The position numbers and the translations under genes are program-made. Shown piece after piece: positions 1-8,225 of a stretch of DNA of 64,000 nt. The notes below the pieces were generated by a model. It had not been told where the DNA came from. It did not search any database and saw nothing but the letters and a program-made list of their open reading frames with translations. Numbering within the stretch: the first letter of the stretch is position 1; each line of letters begins with the position of its first letter. Source of the stretch: Phycisphaerales bacterium (GTDB taxonomy: Bacteria; Planctomycetota; Phycisphaerae; Phycisphaerales; SM1A02). Location: positions 1 through 64,000 of the forward strand of contig SIAD01000001.1 in assembly GCA_009691915.1 (NCBI GenBank), written 5' to 3'.

Positions 1-159
1 ACCGCCCTTGTTGGAGCACTGTCCTACCCAAAGTGTGAATGCGCCGTGTGTGTATCGCTACAGGCTGTACACGAATTGCACGAAGCGAAACACCCTAAGG
101 GAACAACCGCGCTATGCTCAAGTGCGTTTGGGTGACTAAGGGAAGACTTTCAAATGACA

Positions 160-219
160 GCGGGTAGTTCAACTGCCCTTCCATGCCGAATGTCGAGGGT
201 TCGAATCCCTTCGCCCGCT
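160..219 (+). pseudogene. Degenerate tRNA-Gly(UCC)-like remnant
   Basis: The 3' part is a good tRNA end: a T-arm with loop TTCGAAT closed by GGG/CCC, then a 3' acceptor strand CGCCCGC with discriminator T, as in bacterial tRNA-Gly. The 5' end starts GCGGG and a CTTCCAT stretch resembles a UCC anticodon loop. The whole is only 60 nt: most of the D-arm and part of the anticodon stem are missing, so the anticodon stem cannot pair. It looks like a tRNA-Gly with internal deletions. A tmRNA 3' end was considered, but position 70 is C rather than the U that alanine charging needs. I recognise nothing else in bases 1-299. Confidence 0.4.
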
Positions 220-299
220 TTCCTCAGTGAACTCCCGTTCTAGGCAGAGACGCCTCTGTTGCGAGGTGTTTCTGCGGAGAACTCGAGAGATGCGCGCGC

Positions 300-701
300 C
301 TAGTAAATCGGGACCGACGGGTCGATGTCCGTCGACCAGAGTTGGATCCCACCCGCAAGACTGCGGACATCGTCGAACCCGGCCTGCCTTAGAAACTGCG
401 TCACCTGCAGGCTTCGCACCCCATGATGGCAGTGCACGACGACCCGGGATGTCTCGTACTTTCGGAGCGCGCTCAGCCGATCGGCCAGAGACTGCATGGG
501 GACATGGATCGATCCCTCGATGCGTGCAAGCTCGCGCTCAGCGAGGGTGCGGCAGTCGATGAGGACGAGGTCGGTGCCTGAGCGCCGCAACTGCTGGAAC
601 TCTCGGGGGGCGATCTCCCACTCCGGATTGAATGGGTAACCCGCCGGCAGCCCGATGGGCAACCCCTCGGGGCGGGGTGGTGTCTCTCGGGAGTTCGTCA
701 T
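300..701 (-). CDS. Rhodanese-like domain protein
   Basis: A 133-residue single-domain rhodanese. The N-terminal stretch reads as the entry to the fold (residues about 28-60, with LVLIDCRTLAE and the GSIHVPM segment). The active-site loop is present as VVVHCHHGVRSL near residue 88-99, so the catalytic cysteine is retained; a CHHGxRS loop is typical of small cytosolic rhodaneses that move sulfane sulfur. No signal peptide is visible. It is the last of four leftward genes (TPR protein, recX, lipoprotein, rhodanese), 27 bases after the lipoprotein stop. The sulfur donor and acceptor cannot be told from sequence. Confidence 0.88.
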   Translation of the reverse strand: MTNSRETPPRPEGLPIGLPAGYPFNPEWEIAPREFQQLRRSGTDLVLIDCRTLAERELARIEGSIHVPMQSLADRLSALRKYETSRVVVHCHHGVRSLQVTQFLRQAGFDDVRSLAGGIQLWSTDIDPSVPIY

Positions 702-728
702 CGCGTGAGCAATCGTAGTTCCGTGGTG

Positions 729-1319
729 TCAGCGTCCACTCTGGGACATGCCGAGAGCGGCCTCTGACGGCGCCGCAGCTGGTCGCTCGACCCATCTCCA
801 GTCGACGATGTTCACTGCGCCCGAGGGTACGACCTCGTACTTTCCCCGCGGTTCCAGTCGCGTCGACCATGGCCACGCGCCTTGAGCCATGTGAACTGGG
901 CTGCCCGCCAGCGAGATCGCAGCCCAGGCGGGCTGCAACGCCCCCTCGACAAACACCGACTCTGATAGCGACTGGCCTTGGAGCGCGGTCGCGGTAGTCG
1001 GGTAGATCCCCTCGGTGCGCGAGGTTCCCGAAGACAAGTGCAGATTGCCCCCGTAGGTCGGCTGGACTTCGATCTGTCCCCGGGGAACTTCGACAAGCAC
1101 TAGATCCCAGCCTCTGCGATCAAGGCCGACAAGCGACGGCGCGTCGACTTCGACCAAAGATGACGCGGGATCCGCCACAAGCGCAGGTATCGCGCCAGGT
1201 TCCAATCCGGTAATCCCGTTGGAGCGGTTGCGCGAGTCGGCACATCCGGCAATGCCGCACAGTGCGACGCAAAGTCCGACTGAGGAGAGGGCTGTCCGAA
1301 CTCTCTGAAACTCACTCAT
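729..1319 (-). CDS. Putative lipoprotein of unknown function
   Basis: Read from the ATG at 1319, which overlaps the recX stop by 8 bases and implies translational coupling; the frame stays open further upstream inside recX, but that extension looks like a shadow. The N-terminus is a lipoprotein signal: hydrophobic segment then lipobox GIAGC, cysteine near residue 25. The mature part (about 170 residues) has no motif I recognise; it is rich in short beta-type stretches and ends in a Pro/Ala/Ser-rich tail. Likely anchored in an envelope membrane. Function unknown. Confidence 0.7.
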   Translation of the reverse strand: MSEFQRVRTALSSVGLCVALCGIAGCADSRNRSNGITGLEPGAIPALVADPASSLVEVDAPSLVGLDRRGWDLVLVEVPRGQIEVQPTYGGNLHLSSGTSRTEGIYPTTATALQGQSLSESVFVEGALQPAWAAISLAGSPVHMAQGAWPWSTRLEPRGKYEVVPSGAVNIVDWRWVERPAAAPSEAALGMSQSGR

Positions 1320-1974
1320 CGATGGTGACTCCGTTGGCGGCGAGCGCGTCCCTGATGATCTCCTGATCGATTCCCCGCCTCGCGAGCGAACCAGCAATGC
1401 TGAGCGCGCTCCGAGTACCGCGTCGGAGGATCGTGCGCTTTGCCATCTCTAGTGCCGAGCGACGGGACACGGTGTCGTTGGCGATCCGCCGCGCCTCACG
1501 CGAGGCGCGTCGCGCGTCGATCCCGTCGGCTTCCAGGAGCCCGGCTGCGGCCTCTTCGCTTAGTCCCGGGCGGCGACGATTGAGACTCCGCGCGCGAGTC
1601 TCTGCGTGGGTGTCGTCGTCGAGCCATCCATCCAAGGAGAGTTCCGCCGCCGTCCTCTCGACGACTGACCTCTCAAATCCCAGAGTCTCGAGCTTCCGCA
1701 CCATCGTCGCCGTGTTGTGCGAACTCTTTGCCAGCAGCCCGAGCGCTGCCTCCCGCGCCTGCCGATGGGCGACGAATCCTCCGACTCGCTTCTGAACAGC
1801 AGCGGTCCACGCCCTTCCCTCGTCGATTCGCAACTCTGTCAATGACTCGCGGGGAAGCCGCGCCACGGCGCGCTTCGAGCCCTCCAGGATGACCTTGACC
1901 CATCGCGGGTCGCGCTCATCGGTGACCAACCTGGCGATGCGCCGCGCGGCCGAGGATGGTTTGGTACTGGTCAC
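1312..1974 (-). CDS. recX: RecX-family regulatory protein
   Basis: A 220-residue protein with the RecX layout of helical triplet repeats: a segment around ALGLLAKSSHNTATMVRKLE, then ELSLDGWLDDDTHAET, then a third repeat near the C-terminus around SLARRGIDQEIIRDAL. RecX binds RecA filaments and modulates recombination and SOS signalling. An N-terminal extension of about 60 residues precedes the repeats. Its ATG overlaps the stop of the upstream TPR gene by 4 bases and its stop overlaps the next start, so the three are probably co-translated. It is not next to recA, the commonest location of recX. Confidence 0.8.
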   Translation of the reverse strand: MTSTKPSSAARRIARLVTDERDPRWVKVILEGSKRAVARLPRESLTELRIDEGRAWTAAVQKRVGGFVAHRQAREAALGLLAKSSHNTATMVRKLETLGFERSVVERTAAELSLDGWLDDDTHAETRARSLNRRRPGLSEEAAAGLLEADGIDARRASREARRIANDTVSRRSALEMAKRTILRRGTRSALSIAGSLARRGIDQEIIRDALAANGVTIDE

Positions 1975-2285
1975 GAGAGCTGGTCGAGCATGGACTGGAT
2001 TTCCGAGACGGCGTGCGAGTCCCCCGTCGCTCGCGCTCGGGCGAGGCCAGCGTTCAGAACAGCGACCGCATCCTCGATCCGACCAGCCTGCTCAAGCGCG
2101 CGGGCCTTGTGGTAGTAGGCGTAGCAGTAGTCGCCGTCCGACTCGATGGTCCGATCAAACCACGCAAGCGCCTCGTCGATGTTGCCAGCCTTCAAGTACT
2201 CCTGCGCCATCCCGTACCGGCAGAACGCGTCCTTCGGATCCTCTTCGAGCATCTTCTGGAGCAGTTCGATCCGCCCTTGGCTCAT
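1971..2285 (-). CDS. Small TPR-repeat protein
   Basis: A 104-residue protein that is almost entirely tetratricopeptide repeats: about residues 6-36 (LQKMLEEDPKDAFCRYGMAQ), 37-70 (YLKAGNIDEALAWFDRTIES) and 71-100 (YYHKARALEQAGRIEDAVAV). No signal peptide, so probably a cytoplasmic adaptor. The ATG at 2285 was chosen because repeats start straight after it; the longer open frame upstream runs into the divergent lipoprotein gene. It is the first gene of the leftward run with recX. Partner unknown. Confidence 0.78.
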   Translation of the reverse strand: MSQGRIELLQKMLEEDPKDAFCRYGMAQEYLKAGNIDEALAWFDRTIESDGDYCYAYYHKARALEQAGRIEDAVAVLNAGLARARATGDSHAVSEIQSMLDQLS

Positions 2286-2321
2286 TGAACGAAAGAGTAC
2301 CACCGTCGGTAGGCTGCCCCA

Positions 2322-3827
2322 ATGGAATTTGTCAGGCGGTCGTGCGTCCGGGCGTTGCTGAGCGCGAGCGTCATCGCCATCGCGGGTTGCGTCAGTGACT
2401 ACAAGCCTATTGACCGGACGGACCAACGGCCTGAACGAATCGAAGTAACCCACTCGGTCGGTGGTGCCCATTGGCGCGTCCTCTTCGATGAGGATGTGGT
2501 GTACGAGGGTTACGGCCCCAGTCTGTTGGCGCTTGATCCCGAGAGCGGCGACACCATGGACGAACTGCGTTGTATGCCTCTGGGTTCCTCGGGAGCGATT
2601 GTGGATCTCGCGCGGTACCGCGATGACCTCGTTGCCGTCCTTGACCGATCGGCGGTCGTGCGTATTGATCGTTCCAATCCCAAGGTCCTCATGGTCACAG
2701 AGTCCATCTCAGAAATGGACCTCGGCATCCGCCCTGAGAGCATTTCGGTCGTGGATGGTGGGCTCTTTGTCAGCGGGCTCGGAGGAGTCGTGCGTCTTGA
2801 CACTGGTGAACGGTTCCTCGCAGGAAGCAAGGTGGTCGGCCGAGTTGCGCCTAGTGCTCACGGTCTTGTCGCAACGCGGCAGGGTGAAATCCTCCGCCTC
2901 TCCGACGGCGCCTCGCTAGGGCGAGCCAGCGACCTCCAGCCACTATCGACGGGCGCCGCTGGCACGGGCGCGCTCGCCTTCGTCCTGCAGGGCAGGGACG
3001 CCGCGCGGGTCGGCATGCTTGATGCGAACCTTGCGGAGATCTCGGGCGTGGTCGTTGCGGGCGAAGTCGCCCGTGTCCGCGAGATCGGTGACCGCCTGTA
3101 CGCAGTCACACCGGCGGAGCTCGTGTCGTGGCGGATCGCTTCGCAAGGACTTGATGACGAGCAACACATCCGCGTGAAGGGGGCGCTCGATGTCGATCTC
3201 GCCGCGCCCAACACACTCGCGGTCGCAGGGACCTTTGGCCGTGCGTACTACCGAGTTGCGACCGATGTTCGCGGCCCTGGCGACGAGTTCTTCGCTGCCC
3301 ACCGCGAGCCCGGTCGGCTCGAACGGGTGCTCTCAGACGGCCGCCGGATCATCGCCGGCAGCGACGAGGGCAACTGGCTTTACATGGTCGGGGGCACCTG
3401 CGAACCCAGCGACAAGGTGATCCAGAACATCAACCCCCCCAACTCGACCTCGGAGTTCGGGTTTGGCACGGCGACCATCGAGGGTGCGGACGCCGATCCG
3501 TACACGATTGAGAGCGCTGCGCGCGTCGTCGTGAAATCTCAGGGCCGTCAGCAGGTCGTACAGATGCCACAGGGAGCGCATGCACGGACACTTGCCAATG
3601 TCCGGGATGACCTCTGGGTCGGTCACGATGAAGGGATCGATGTCTGGCGGATGAAAAACGGGTCGCTTGAGCGGGTCGGGCGCATCCGGGTGCAGGGACC
3701 AGTCGTCAACATCTACCCGAGGCGTACCAACGACGGGGCGAGTTTCGTGAGCATCTTCGGCGGCATGGGGGTAGTGCTGTGGCGCAAGTACGACCCTGCG
3801 TCACCCTCGACTCCGGCCGCGCAGTGA
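2322..3827 (+). CDS. Putative lipoprotein with beta-propeller-like repeats
   Basis: A 501-residue protein with a lipoprotein signal (hydrophobic stretch then lipobox IAGC near residue 20). The rest is a series of short beta-rich units of about 40-45 residues, such as PSLLALDPESGD, ISVVDGGLFVSGLGGVVRLD and NVRDDLWVGHDEGIDVWRM, resembling WD40/PQQ-type propeller blades, though no signature motif is intact. It is divergent from the TPR gene with 36 bases between starts, so both promoters must be compact. Its 3' end overlaps the convergent nth gene by 27 bases. Function not assignable. Confidence 0.72.
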   Translation: MEFVRRSCVRALLSASVIAIAGCVSDYKPIDRTDQRPERIEVTHSVGGAHWRVLFDEDVVYEGYGPSLLALDPESGDTMDELRCMPLGSSGAIVDLARYRDDLVAVLDRSAVVRIDRSNPKVLMVTESISEMDLGIRPESISVVDGGLFVSGLGGVVRLDTGERFLAGSKVVGRVAPSAHGLVATRQGEILRLSDGASLGRASDLQPLSTGAAGTGALAFVLQGRDAARVGMLDANLAEISGVVVAGEVARVREIGDRLYAVTPAELVSWRIASQGLDDEQHIRVKGALDVDLAAPNTLAVAGTFGRAYYRVATDVRGPGDEFFAAHREPGRLERVLSDGRRIIAGSDEGNWLYMVGGTCEPSDKVIQNINPPNSTSEFGFGTATIEGADADPYTIESAARVVVKSQGRQQVVQMPQGAHARTLANVRDDLWVGHDEGIDVWRMKNGSLERVGRIRVQGPVVNIYPRRTNDGASFVSIFGGMGVVLWRKYDPASPSTPAAQ

Positions 3828-4490
3828 ACTCCCGCGGCGGGCCTCGCAGCAGAACTTCTTGCAGATCGAGTCTTCGGCGCACAGATGGCCGCGGGCCTTG
3901 CAGACGGCGCGGCCGTGGTCGATGAGTAGGTGGGAGAGCGCACACCACGAGCCGCGGGGGAACAGGGCCATCAGATCGCGCTCAATCTTTACTGGATCGC
4001 TGTGACGGGAGAGCCCCATCCGCCGCGACAGACGGCCGACATGGGTGTCGACGACAACGCCGAGGTTGATCCCGAACGCGTTGCCGAGGACGACATTGGC
4101 GGTCTTGCGCTGAACGCCACGCAGGGCGACAAGCCCTTCCATCGTGCGCGGGACCTCTCCCCCATGATCGCAGAGGACTGAGCGCATCGACTCGTGGATC
4201 GCCCGCGACTTCATCCGCCAGAAGTTGATCGTCTTCACGAATGGCCAGATCGCCTCCGGCGTGGACTGCGCGAACCGTTCGATGGTCGGATACGCCTCGA
4301 AGAGCGCCGGGGTTGCCCGATTGACGGCCACATCGGTGGCCTGCGCGGAGAGGATCGTCGCAATCAGAAGTTCATGTGGCGCGGTGAATGTGAGCGCGCA
4401 GTTTGAGTGTGGGTAGCGCCGTCTGAGCGCGCTGAGTAGCCGCCGCGCCCGTGCGATCTGCTCGGGAGTCTTCCTGAGAGTGCGCTCCAC
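3801..4490 (-). CDS. nth: Endonuclease III (DNA glycosylase/AP lyase)
   Basis: Base-excision repair enzyme that removes oxidised pyrimidines and cuts the abasic site. The helix-hairpin-helix segment LVALRGVQRKTANVVLGNAF carries the catalytic Lys, and VDTHVGRLSRR the catalytic Asp. A C-terminal four-cysteine cluster is present but spaced C-x6-C-x5-C-x3-C rather than the usual C-x6-C-x2-C-x5-C. The start is taken as the GTG opening VERTLRKTPEQ, giving 229 residues, close to family length; the frame runs further upstream but would overlap the divergent TIM-barrel gene. About 22 bases separate the two divergent starts. Confidence 0.9.
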   Translation of the reverse strand: MERTLRKTPEQIARARRLLSALRRRYPHSNCALTFTAPHELLIATILSAQATDVAVNRATPALFEAYPTIERFAQSTPEAIWPFVKTINFWRMKSRAIHESMRSVLCDHGGEVPRTMEGLVALRGVQRKTANVVLGNAFGINLGVVVDTHVGRLSRRMGLSRHSDPVKIERDLMALFPRGSWCALSHLLIDHGRAVCKARGHLCAEDSICKKFCCEARRGSSLRGRSRG

Positions 4491-4512
4491 GAGCCGAAGA
4501 TATCCTCCGAGA

Positions 4513-5298
4513 GTGCTGCGGCAGTTCGCGGTCAACCTCCCGCCCCTGGCCGCCACGATTGCGCCCTTGGGGCTTCCGCCTGTCGAGGCCATCGCGGTCA
4601 TTTCGCAGATGGGGTATCGCGCCGTGCAATGGTCCGCGACGCACGAAGGCATGCGACCGCGAGACATGGACCAGAGTGCTCGCCGGGGATTGGCCTCACA
4701 CCTGCGTCGCCTAGGCCTCTCGTGCAGCGGGATCGACCTCTTCATTCCATCTGCGCACTTCGCCTCCGCATCGACAGTCGACCGGGCAATGGACGCGGCG
4801 GCGCACGCGGCATCGCTGGCTGCGTCGTTGGGGCGGTGTTGCGTGAGCCTCGCCCTTCCAGAACCGACCGAGGAAATCGAAGAGCGGCTGGCGCAGGTGC
4901 GCCGGGGACTCAGCGAAGTCGCCGAACGCGAGGGAGTCAGCTTTGCCGACCACTCGCTTGCGGCGGTCTCTCAGGGATCGGCAAGCGCCTACGCCGTGAC
5001 GCTTGGTGTGGGGGTCGATCCACCGGCACTCCTGGGGGCCGGAGTCGATGTCATCGGCGCTGTTGGTCGTCTCGGCAGTGCGATCGGGTGTGCCCGTGTC
5101 AGCGATCTTCTCACGACTGGTCTTCGCGCACCGGCGGGAGACGCCCACGAGGCCCGCCTTGATGTGGATTCGTATGTGGCGGCCCTGGCGGTGATCCCGC
5201 TCAGGTCATCACCAGTCGCGGATGCGCGCCAGTGGGGAAACCCGCATGCCGGTCTCGAGTTCACATTGCGTTGCTGGCAGGAAGGAGCGGCGGCATGA
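4513..5298 (+). CDS. Sugar-phosphate isomerase/epimerase-like TIM-barrel protein
   Basis: A 261-residue protein resembling the AP-endonuclease 2/xylose isomerase-like TIM-barrel family: an N-terminal beta strand RQFAVNLPPL, then EAIAVISQMGYRAVQWSA, and alternating helix/strand units to the end (HAASLAASLGRCCVSLALPE, RLAQVRRGLSEVAEREGV). The usual metal-binding Glu/His set is hard to place, so the reaction is uncertain. A GTG start (VLRQF) is preferred; an earlier GTG would overlap nth. Its stop overlaps the acpS start (ATGA), so the pair is probably translationally coupled. Confidence 0.65.
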   Translation: MLRQFAVNLPPLAATIAPLGLPPVEAIAVISQMGYRAVQWSATHEGMRPRDMDQSARRGLASHLRRLGLSCSGIDLFIPSAHFASASTVDRAMDAAAHAASLAASLGRCCVSLALPEPTEEIEERLAQVRRGLSEVAEREGVSFADHSLAAVSQGSASAYAVTLGVGVDPPALLGAGVDVIGAVGRLGSAIGCARVSDLLTTGLRAPAGDAHEARLDVDSYVAALAVIPLRSSPVADARQWGNPHAGLEFTLRCWQEGAAA

Positions 5299-5687
5299 GT
5301 GTTGTCGGCCATGGCATCGACCTCGTTGAAGTTTCGCGAATCGAGCAGATGCTCAAGGATCACGGCGAGCGGTTTCTAGGGCGCGTCTTCACCCATCACG
5401 AACGGGAGTACGCGGCTTCCGGTGGGCGTCAGCAGGGCGAACGGCTCGCCGCTCGATTTGCCGCGAAGGAGGCGGTCTTGAAGGCGATCGGCTGCGGGAT
5501 GCGTGATGGCATCAACTGGACCGACATCGAAGTGCGCAGTCTGCCCTCGGGTCAACCAACGATCGTGCTCTCGGGCTTCGCAGCCGCGCGCGCGCTCGAG
5601 CGCGGAATCGGGGCATGGCATGTGTCGCTGACTCACGCCGGAGGGCGTGCGATGGCGAGTGTCATTGCAAGTTCTCTGCCCTCGTGA
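5295..5687 (+). CDS. acpS: Holo-[acyl-carrier-protein] synthase
   Basis: Transfers 4'-phosphopantetheine from CoA to a serine of acyl carrier protein, activating it for fatty-acid synthesis. The 130-residue size and both signatures fit: GIDLVEVSRIEQML near the N-terminus (metal-binding Asp) and RFAAKEAVLKAIG near residue 56 (metal-binding Glu and Lys). The C-terminus ends in SLTHAGGRAMASVI, as in the family. The ATG at 5295 has a GGAG upstream and overlaps the previous stop. The frame is open further upstream but that part is inside the neighbouring gene. Confidence 0.95.
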   Translation: MSVVGHGIDLVEVSRIEQMLKDHGERFLGRVFTHHEREYAASGGRQQGERLAARFAAKEAVLKAIGCGMRDGINWTDIEVRSLPSGQPTIVLSGFAAARALERGIGAWHVSLTHAGGRAMASVIASSLPS

Positions 5688-5706
5688 GTCAGGTACGATC
5701 GAAGCG

Positions 5707-6366
5707 ATGTCCAAGGACTCGATGACTCTGTATGAAGCCCGCCGGTCGAAGGGGAGTGCCTCCGCCACTTCGGTGCTGGCATCGCCAAGGTCACTCAGGT
5801 TGCCGGTCGGGATCGTCTTCGTTGCACTTCTGGCAATCGCGGCGATCGCACTGGGCGCGTACCTCGTTGGCCATCGCGCGGGTCAGGCCGAGGGTGAGCG
5901 GCGTGCCAGCGATGCGGAGCGTGCGCCCCGCCAAACGATTGACCCGATCGCGTCCCCGGGGCAGCCGCTCGTTGCCCCCCTCCAGCCGAGTCGTTCGCCC
6001 GTCGGTCCCGGGACCGCGTCTAGTGGTTCTCCTGGCAACTCTCCACTGGGGCCCCCTCCGACAGGGGATCCACGGCAGGTCGGGACCAATTACTTCGTAG
6101 TGGCTGGGGAAATCGCCACCGATCTAGCCGATGAGATGGTCTCCTTCTGTCGTGGCAAGGGGCTTGATGTTGTGGCGATTCCCAGCCATAATGCGCGGTC
6201 GCAGGTCATCGCCCTCCCCGGATTTGCCCGGGATGAGCGAGGGACCACTCCCGTGAAGGCACTGGAGGGAAAGATTCGGGCGGTCGGCGCGCAATGGAAG
6301 TCGCTCGGTCGCGGTAACGGTGACTTCCACGACTTCTACCCCAAACTCTTCAAAGGTCCGTCATGA
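5707..6366 (+). CDS. Single-pass membrane protein, Pro/Ser-rich linker
   Basis: A 219-residue protein from the ATG of MSKDSMTLYEA. A short cytoplasmic N-terminus is followed by one transmembrane helix (about residues 33-53, ending AIALGAYLVGH), a low-complexity Pro/Gly/Ser linker (about 75-118) and a compact C-terminal domain (about 120-219) containing NYFVVAGEIATDLADEMVSF. That domain looks like a small alpha/beta fold similar in plan to SPOR domains, but the match is weak. Its stop overlaps the start of the next gene. Probably an envelope protein; function unknown. Confidence 0.7.
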   Translation: MSKDSMTLYEARRSKGSASATSVLASPRSLRLPVGIVFVALLAIAAIALGAYLVGHRAGQAEGERRASDAERAPRQTIDPIASPGQPLVAPLQPSRSPVGPGTASSGSPGNSPLGPPPTGDPRQVGTNYFVVAGEIATDLADEMVSFCRGKGLDVVAIPSHNARSQVIALPGFARDERGTTPVKALEGKIRAVGAQWKSLGRGNGDFHDFYPKLFKGPS

Positions 6367-6668
6367 GCATCCACGCAAGTCTCAAGTCCAAGTCCGGCGC
6401 CCTCAACCAGCATCGCAATGTGCTGACCCGAACCGAGCGGATCGCAAAGTTGATGGAGATCGAGCGATTCAGTTCGAGCGCGAACTCGGCGCTTGGGTTG
6501 CCAAAGGTTCGTTCCATCAAGGCTGCCGTCGCGAAGAAGCCGAAGAAGGCTGATGCCGCCGCGACGGTTACTGACGCCGTTGCCGGCGCAGCCAAGCCTG
6601 ACGCGTCGAAATCTGCTGGTGCGAAGCCGGGCGCGGGCAAGGGCGCCGCAGGCGCCGGCAAGAAGTGA
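6363..6668 (+). CDS. PVC-type small basic protein with extended tail
   Basis: Residues 1-57 match the small basic protein family found across Planctomycetes, Verrucomicrobia and Chlamydiae: MSIHASLKSK, then QHRNVLTRTERIAKLMEIER and the GLPKVRSIK segment. The family has been proposed to bind nucleic acid or the ribosome; its role is not settled. Family members usually stop soon after the KVR segment. Here about 45 further residues of Lys/Ala/Pro/Gly low complexity follow, reminiscent of histone-H1-like tails. It overlaps the preceding stop by 4 bases and is 3 bases from the aminotransferase gene. Confidence 0.88.
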   Translation: MSIHASLKSKSGALNQHRNVLTRTERIAKLMEIERFSSSANSALGLPKVRSIKAAVAKKPKKADAAATVTDAVAGAAKPDASKSAGAKPGAGKGAAGAGKK

Positions 6669-6671
6669 TCG

Positions 6672-7844
6672 ATGGGTGTGACTGAGCGCGCCCGAGAGCT
6701 CGACTTCGATCGGCTCTTCGCCCGTCGTGCGCTTGCAATCGACGCATCGGGAATTCGCCGCGCGTTCGATCTCGGGGTCACGCTGAAGGATCCGATCAAT
6801 CTCTCCATTGGGCAGCCGGATTTCCCGGTCGATGAACGGGTGAAGGCGGCCGCCATCAGGGCCATCAAGGAGGACCGTGCCGGGTACTCGTTGACCCAAG
6901 GGCTCCCCGATCTTCGCAAGGCGATCTGGGATCACCTGGCGGGGGACATCGGATGGACTTCCGGCGGCGCCGAGGATCTCATCGTCACTGCGGGCACGAC
7001 CGGAGCTCTTGTGCTTGCGATCTTCTCCATGATCGAAGACGGCGACGAGGTCATCCTCCCCGACCCCTACTTCGTTGCGTATCCGCAGATTGTGAAGATG
7101 GCCGCAGGGCGACCGGTACTGTGCAATACCTATCCGGACTTCCGGATGACCGCGAAACGGATCGCACCGCTGATCACTCCGCGCACCAAGGTCGTGGTCA
7201 TCGACAGCCCGAGTAATCCGTGTGGAGTCGTGCTCTCAGCGCGGGAGCTGGCGGAGATCGTTCAACTCTGCGAAGAGCGGGGGATTCTTCTCATCTCCGA
7301 TGAGATCTACGACGCGTTCACATTCCCCGAGGCGCTCGAGGCGGGCCGCTGCCCTAGCCCGGCGCGTGCAACGAAGTCCCTGCTTCTCGTACGCGGATTC
7401 GGCAAGAGCTACGGCTGCACAGGATGGCGTCTCGGATACGGAGTCGGCCCGAGGGCGCTCATTCAGCGGATGGCGATCCTGCAGCAGTACCTCTTTGTCT
7501 GCGCCCCGACCCCGCTTCAGGCAGCCGCGGCCGAGTGCTTTCATGTCGATCTGTCGCCGATCATCGCCCGCTATGTCTGTCGCCGCGACATGGTGGTTGA
7601 TGGACTCGCCGGTGTCGCCCATGTGACTGCGCCTCAGGGAGCGTTCTATGCCTTCATCGAGATTCCCGCTCGGCTCGGTATGACCGGGACGCAGTTCGTC
7701 GAGCGCGCCGCCGAGCACAAATTGATCATCGTCCCCGGCGGCGTGTTCAGTTCGCGCGACACCCACTTCCGGCTGAGTTTCGCAGCACCCGAAGAGAAAA
7801 TCGCCGCCGGACTCGAAGTCCTACGGCGATTGATGTCATCCTGA
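6672..7844 (+). CDS. Class I/II pyridoxal-phosphate aminotransferase
   Basis: A 390-residue fold-type I aminotransferase. Visible landmarks are INLSIGQPDFPV near the N-terminus, GYSLTQGLPDLRKAI, the VTAGTTGAL cofactor loop, DSPSNPCGVV, the DEIYDAF Asp/Tyr pair, and the Schiff-base lysine in GFGKSYGCTGWRLGYG (around residue 247). The C-terminal FRLSFA supplies the carboxylate-binding Arg. This is the aspartate/aromatic aminotransferase-like subgroup; substrate cannot be fixed from sequence. It is the last gene of the acpS run. Confidence 0.88.
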   Translation: MGVTERARELDFDRLFARRALAIDASGIRRAFDLGVTLKDPINLSIGQPDFPVDERVKAAAIRAIKEDRAGYSLTQGLPDLRKAIWDHLAGDIGWTSGGAEDLIVTAGTTGALVLAIFSMIEDGDEVILPDPYFVAYPQIVKMAAGRPVLCNTYPDFRMTAKRIAPLITPRTKVVVIDSPSNPCGVVLSARELAEIVQLCEERGILLISDEIYDAFTFPEALEAGRCPSPARATKSLLLVRGFGKSYGCTGWRLGYGVGPRALIQRMAILQQYLFVCAPTPLQAAAAECFHVDLSPIIARYVCRRDMVVDGLAGVAHVTAPQGAFYAFIEIPARLGMTGTQFVERAAEHKLIIVPGGVFSSRDTHFRLSFAAPEEKIAAGLEVLRRLMSS

Positions 7845-7880
7845 CGCTTGATCCACCTGCGGCCGCACTGGCCGCACGAC

Positions 7881-8093
7881 TCACGGCTTCTTCTTTTTGG
7901 TAGCGGTCGGAGGGGCGTCGGTGGTCGAGGTCAGTTTCCGGTTTGCATTGAATGCATCGTCTGGACCGGGCACCTTTTCGGCTGCGGTCGGAGGCGGCTT
8001 CGGCTGGACCTTTGTTGTGCGCGATGAATTGTCGTCGCACGCTACGAGAAGCGAGAGCGAGCCGACGGCTGCGATGAGTGTGAGTATCTTCAT
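7881..8093 (-). CDS. Small lipoprotein
   Basis: A 70-residue protein beginning MKILTLIAAVGSLSLLVAC, a clear lipoprotein signal with the cysteine at about residue 19. The mature part is low complexity, rich in Pro, Thr and Lys, and ends in a run of lysines. A longer upstream frame exists but begins with non-signal residues, so the ATG at 8093 is preferred. No family recognised. It converges with the aminotransferase gene. Confidence 0.6.
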   Translation of the reverse strand: MKILTLIAAVGSLSLLVACDDNSSRTTKVQPKPPPTAAEKVPGPDDAFNANRKLTSTTDAPPTATKKKKP

Positions 8094-8189
8094 GCCAAGA
8101 GTGTAGTCCGCGGTGCCCCGTCCGCGCAGAGCTGCCCTTGGTCGGTGACACGCGCGTGACAGCCACATCCCCATGCATGGCTGCACGAC

Positions 8190-8225
8190 AAAAAACCCCC
8201 GCGACAAACCAATTGGTCGAGGGGG
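8190..8225 (-). terminator. Rho-independent terminator (leftward)
   Basis: CCCCC at 8196-8200 pairs with GGGGG at 8221-8225 and, inside, CGAC with GTCG, around a loop of about 10 bases. On the minus strand the hairpin is followed by six U (AAAAAA at 8190-8195). It is placed to end transcripts from the pyrF/solute-binding/DUF971 genes upstream on that strand. Confidence 0.75.

Noticed and set aside
1-219. 3' end of a tmRNA
   Set aside because: The T-arm is good, but the acceptor lacks U70 and A73 needed for alanine charging, and the 5' half would lie outside the window. A tRNA-Gly remnant fits better; not fully excluded.
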